Origin: Lachnospiraceae bacterium
Lineage (GTDB): Bacteria > Bacillota > Clostridia > Lachnospirales > Lachnospiraceae
Assembly (NCBI GenBank): GCA_900769175.1
Contig: CAAGFP010000228.1
Coordinates: 1 to 7,266 of the forward strand
Direction of reading: 5' to 3'
Length of the DNA stretch: 7,266 nt
Part shown: positions 6,341 through 7,266 of the stretch, in pieces
Numbering within the stretch: the first letter of the stretch is position 1
Layout: each line of letters starts with the position of its first letter
Position numbers and translations under genes: made by a program
Notes under the pieces: model-generated
Seen by the model: only the letters and a program-made list of their open reading frames with translations
Databases searched by the model: none
Told to the model about the DNA's origin: nothing

Positions 6341-7156
6341 TTAAGTGGTTTTCAGGCAAATCATTCCTGCCATAGTGCCGCGTTTCCCACGGCTTGCCCT
6401 GTGCGAAAATAAAACATCACTGTTGCAGCAGGTGCAAAGCCCGGAAACGGAAATATGTTCTTTGCTGACTCCTGCAAATAACAGATTATCATAAATGATA
6501 CGCCAAAGGTTTAAGTCAAACTTTCCGTTGTCTTTCCTGTAAAACCAGCCTTCTTCCGATAAAAAAGGAAGCTCCACAAATTCTTCGCAGACATCCTTAT
6601 CGACTTCATAGCAGCAGACTCCGATGGAAGGTCCGATTCCGACGCGGATTTCATCAGGATTACATCCATAATCAGAAACCATCCTCTCAACCATTTTACC
6701 GGATATTCCCGCTGCCGTTCCGCGCCAACCGCTGTGTGCAATTCCGATGATTCTCTTAATTGGTTCATAAAAAAATACCGGAACGCAGTCTGCAAACGTT
6801 GCCGTCAGTACCAGGCCGGGCTCATCTGTTAACAGTCCGTCGATACTGTCTTCTTCAAACGGTCGAAACAGGCCGGCACCTGCATCCTTCCCGGTTACAT
6901 TCTTAATATTCGCCTCGTGATTTAAATTTGCGATTACTACCTGATTCACATCGACACCTATCGTATCGCAAAAGATTTCATAATTTCGTTTTACATTCCC
7001 GAAATCATCCGGTGTTTTCAATCCAAGATTCATGGAAGAATAATAACCACTGCTTACACCGCCTTCCCTGGACGAAAATGCATGAATCAGTTCCGGATAG
7101 GCTTCAAACTCCGGAAATGTATAGAAAAGTACTTCGTTTTTGAAATTCTCTTTCAT
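6341..7156 (-). CDS. pgeF: Laccase-domain protein, peptidoglycan editing factor PgeF/YfiH family
   Basis: This is a 271-aa cytoplasmic protein of the YfiH/PgeF (DUF152, Cu-oxidase_4) family. Members have been linked to removing wrongly made peptidoglycan precursors and, in other studies, to purine nucleoside phosphorylase/adenosine deaminase activity; which applies here cannot be told from sequence. The family signature is clear: HAFSSREGGVSSG near the N terminus, His80 in NLNHEANI, Cys124 in FADCVPV, His141 in HSGWRGT, and IGPSIGVCCYEV (174-185). His80, Cys124 and His141 match the usual metal-binding site. The ORF is open to 7225, but the added 23 residues are the translation of a terminator-like hairpin and GC-rich DNA. 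The ATG at 7156 has GAGGGA (7163-7168) 6 bases upstream and gives the normal family length. The segment around His80 departs from the commoner QVHG form. It has no obvious functional link with the neighbouring genes. Confidence 0.93.
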   Translation of the reverse strand: MKENFKNEVLFYTFPEFEAYPELIHAFSSREGGVSSGYYSSMNLGLKTPDDFGNVKRNYEIFCDTIGVDVNQVVIANLNHEANIKNVTGKDAGAGLFRPFEEDSIDGLLTDEPGLVLTATFADCVPVFFYEPIKRIIGIAHSGWRGTAAGISGKMVERMVSDYGCNPDEIRVGIGPSIGVCCYEVDKDVCEEFVELPFLSEEGWFYRKDNGKFDLNLWRIIYDNLLFAGVSKEHISVSGLCTCCNSDVLFSHRASRGKRGTMAGMICLKTT

Positions 7157-7162
7157 CTCGAT

Positions 7163-7168
7163 TCCCTC
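7163..7168 (-). promoter_or_regulatory. Ribosome binding site deciding the pgeF start
   Basis: On the minus strand GAGGGA lies 6 bases upstream of the ATG at 7156, which supports that start over the longer reading frame opening at 7225. It begins only 3 bases after the T-run of the upstream hairpin. Confidence 0.8.
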
Positions 7169-7171
7169 ATT

Positions 7172-7197
7172 AAAAAAGAATGTGCCTCGGCACATTC
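7172..7197 (-). terminator. Intrinsic-terminator-like hairpin just upstream of pgeF
   Basis: On the minus strand a perfect inverted repeat (GAATGTGCC paired with GGCACATTC, 2 bases between the arms, realistically an 8-base-pair stem with a 4-base loop; 7178-7197) is followed at once by six T residues (7177-7172). This is the form of a rho-independent terminator. It would end transcription from a gene to the right of the window, or act as an attenuator in the pgeF leader. Only 15 bases separate the T-run from the pgeF ATG, so no pgeF promoter fits downstream of it. Confidence 0.8.
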
Positions 7198-7266
7198 TCG
7201 CGCCGAGCGCGGTCGCTTGCGACATCCTTCATCTTCGCGCGAGTGCGCATCCACAGCGGAGCGCAA
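7198..7266. repeat. GC-rich palindrome-studded DNA, possible dispersed repeat (partial)
   Basis: This stretch is far richer in G and C than the rest of the window. It has several short palindromes: CTCG-CGC-CGAG (7197-7207), GTCGC-TT-GCGAC (7212-7223), TCGCGCGA (7235-7242) and TGCGCA (7244-7249). It directly joins the terminator-like hairpin and runs off the window edge. I recall similar sequence, often conceptually translated as ARECAEAHSF in another frame, recurring in Lachnospiraceae genomes; that is memory, not a search result. No coding function is evident. Confidence 0.4.

Noticed and set aside
7157..7225. 23-residue N-terminal extension of PgeF starting at 7225
   Set aside because: It is the translation of the terminator-like hairpin and GC-rich DNA; the ATG at 7156 has a good ribosome binding site and gives the normal family length.
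1..7266. CRISPR array, tRNA/rRNA, insertion sequence, phage or defence genes
   Set aside because: No regularly spaced repeats, no cloverleaf-like or rRNA-like stretch and no transposase, integrase or nuclease motif was seen; the genes present are metabolic, regulatory or housekeeping.

Overview
The window looks like chromosomal DNA of an anaerobic Clostridia-type Firmicute, most likely a Lachnospiraceae relative. This rests on purine-rich ribosome binding sites, fairly AT-rich intergenic DNA, an OmpR-type sensor pair of the style common in that group, and a giant oxygen-sensitive CoA-dehydratase-activase-like protein typical of strict anaerobes. The family-level placement is an inference from gene style; no rRNA or other phylogenetic marker is present.

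Layout. Positions 43-4250 (minus strand) hold a two-gene operon. The first gene, 980 aa, carries two tandem BadF/BadG/HgdC-type ATPase domains, a cysteine-rich linker and a DUF2229/HgdB-like domain. It is followed 23 bases later by a 413-aa HgdB-like protein. The two products correspond to the N- and C-terminal parts of what I recall as a single protein of about 1400 aa in many Clostridia. Positions 4251-4500 form a divergent promoter region with short direct repeats. Positions 4501-6299 (plus strand) encode a response regulator and a membrane histidine kinase, only 2 bases apart. Positions 6341-7156 (minus strand, convergent with the kinase gene) encode a PgeF/YfiH laccase-domain protein. Directly upstream of its ribosome binding site lies an intrinsic-terminator-like hairpin, preceded by GC-rich DNA with several small palindromes that runs to the window edge.

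How the genes may work together. ATPases of the HgdC/BadFG type use ATP hydrolysis to push an electron at very low potential into a partner Fe-S protein. Here two ATPase modules and two HgdB-like modules are encoded together. The DUF2229 half and the 413-aa protein share matching motifs, including three cysteines at equivalent places, so they look like two halves of an HgdA/HgdB-like pair. No substrate-defining gene (CoA transferase, acyl-CoA dehydrogenase, electron-transfer flavoprotein) lies in the window, so the substrate is unknown. The divergent two-component system shares the intergenic region and could regulate the operon, but that is an inference from position alone. PgeF is probably functionally separate.

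The most notable points are the split, self-contained activase/dehydratase-like pair of unknown substrate and the terminator-like hairpin abutting the pgeF start. I saw no tRNA, rRNA, CRISPR array, insertion sequence or phage gene.
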